A stretch of DNA of 6,058 nucleotides from Ruminococcus sp. (lineage in GTDB: Bacteria > Bacillota > Clostridia > Oscillospirales > Ruminococcaceae): the NCBI GenBank assembly GCA_029063695.1, contig JAIDNR010000293.1:1-6058 (forward strand). The letters run 5' to 3'. The notes below the pieces were generated by a model that was not told where the DNA came from, searched no databases, and saw only the letters and a list, made by a program, of their open reading frames with translations. The position numbers and the translations under genes are program-made. Positions 5,741-6,058 of this stretch are shown piece after piece. The first letter of the stretch is position 1. Each line of letters starts with the position of its first letter.

Positions 5741-5762
5741 TGTTAAAGTTTTGTTAAAGTAT
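5741..5762 (-). promoter_or_regulatory. Two 11-bp direct repeats, putative autoregulatory operator
   Basis: The plus strand reads tgttaaagttt (5741-5751) followed directly by tgttaaagtat (5752-5762), identical at 10 of 11 positions. In the direction of transcription each unit ends in TTTAACA. The next 11 bp (5763-5773) match poorly, so I count only two units. The core and period are those of OmpR/PhoB-family sites, and the position just upstream of the predicted -10 suggests that the regulator activates its own operon. Confidence 0.65.
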
Positions 5763-5783
5763 TGCTGTTCACAGAAATTTTAC

Positions 5784-5817
5784 AAAGCGGCGGAGGTTAT
5801 ATTTTCTCCGCCGCCTT
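5784..5817 (-). terminator. GC-rich hairpin terminator after the upstream small gene
   Basis: A 12-bp stem, AAGGCGGCGGAG (5817-5806) with CTCCGCCGCTTT (5795-5784), has a 10-nt loop and starts 4 nt after the TAA of the upstream gene. One pair is a G-U wobble in minus-strand RNA but a mismatch in plus-strand RNA. The U tract is short (TTTGTAAAATTT), so termination may be incomplete. It separates the upstream gene from the two-component operon. Confidence 0.7.
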
Positions 5818-5821
5818 ATAA

Positions 5822-6058
5822 TTATTTCTTTCCTGCATTTCTGCTAGCTTCAAGGCTTGCCTCTGCAATTTTTCTGCTTGTCTCAAGACTTGACGCGCCA
5901 ATGCTTTTGCTGTCTGTTGGAGCAGATTCGCCTCTTACCTTCTGTTCAGCAGCTATTCTTTCCTTAGCGTCCTCGACAGTTTCGCCTTCTTTAGTAAGAA
6001 AACTGTCAACGAATTTGTCCTCAATTTTTTTGTAAGCTCCCACAACGCCGTTCTCCAC
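5822..6058 (-). CDS. Small conserved protein of unknown function (5' end outside window)
   Basis: The last 78 codons of a frame that runs past the window edge end in TAA at 5824-5822. The segment GVVGAYKKIEDKFVDSFL, with a following EGETVEDAKERIAAEQ, is a pattern I know from many small Clostridia/Ruminococcus hypothetical proteins, where VVGAYKKIE-like units can be repeated. The rest is rich in Ala, Ser, Glu and Lys with two similar pieces (SSLETSRKIAE and ASLEASRNAGK). There is no signal peptide, membrane segment or catalytic motif in the visible part; it looks helical and soluble. The GTG at the edge need not be the start. A terminator follows, so it is a separate transcription unit from the two-component operon. 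Confidence 0.75.
   Translation of the reverse strand: MENGVVGAYKKIEDKFVDSFLTKEGETVEDAKERIAAEQKVRGESAPTDSKSIGASSLETSRKIAEASLEASRNAGKK

Overview
The window reads as a bacterial chromosome segment from a low-GC Firmicute, probably a gut Clostridia/Ruminococcus-type organism. The basis is the AT-rich sequence, strong GGAGG-type ribosome binding sites, GTG and TTG starts, and the flavour of the proteins (a 'VVGAYKKIEDKFVD' small protein and a Firmicutes-type cardiolipin synthase). The genus is inference. Every gene I can support lies on the minus strand, so transcription runs from high to low coordinates. TAA, TAG and TGA all occur as normal stops, so the standard bacterial code applies.

In transcription order: (1) The 3' part of a small conserved Ala/Glu/Lys-rich protein of unknown function (6058-5822) ends in a GC-rich hairpin terminator (5817-5784). 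(2) A short promoter region carries two 11-bp direct repeats with a TTAACA core (5762-5741). (3) A tightly packed, apparently five-gene operon follows: an OmpR/PhoB-type response regulator, a HAMP-containing sensor histidine kinase (ATGA overlap), a roughly 310-residue multi-spanning membrane protein of unknown function (14-bp overlap), a 123-residue two-helix membrane protein (1-bp gap), and a cardiolipin synthase gene (9-bp gap). The cardiolipin synthase frame is interrupted by one in-frame TAA at 2085-2083; both sides are otherwise intact and full length. The operon closes with a clear intrinsic terminator (1072-1036). (4) A second regulatory region (1035-917) carries four tandem 11-bp repeats, again ending in AACA on the minus strand. 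It sits before an ABC transporter ATPase gene that starts with TTG. A ribosome binding site and ATG for the next gene, presumably the permease, lie at the window edge (19-1).

The most informative point is how the two regulatory regions relate. Both have 11-bp-period direct repeats of the kind bound by OmpR/PhoB-family regulators. In both, the last repeat ends 9 nt before a plausible -10 hexamer. This suggests that the response regulator controls its own operon and the neighbouring ABC exporter, forming one envelope-related regulon: sensing, transport and phospholipid (cardiolipin) synthesis. The signal and the transported substrate cannot be told from the sequence. I see no mobile element, CRISPR array, tRNA or rRNA here, and no gene-free stretch over 300 bases.
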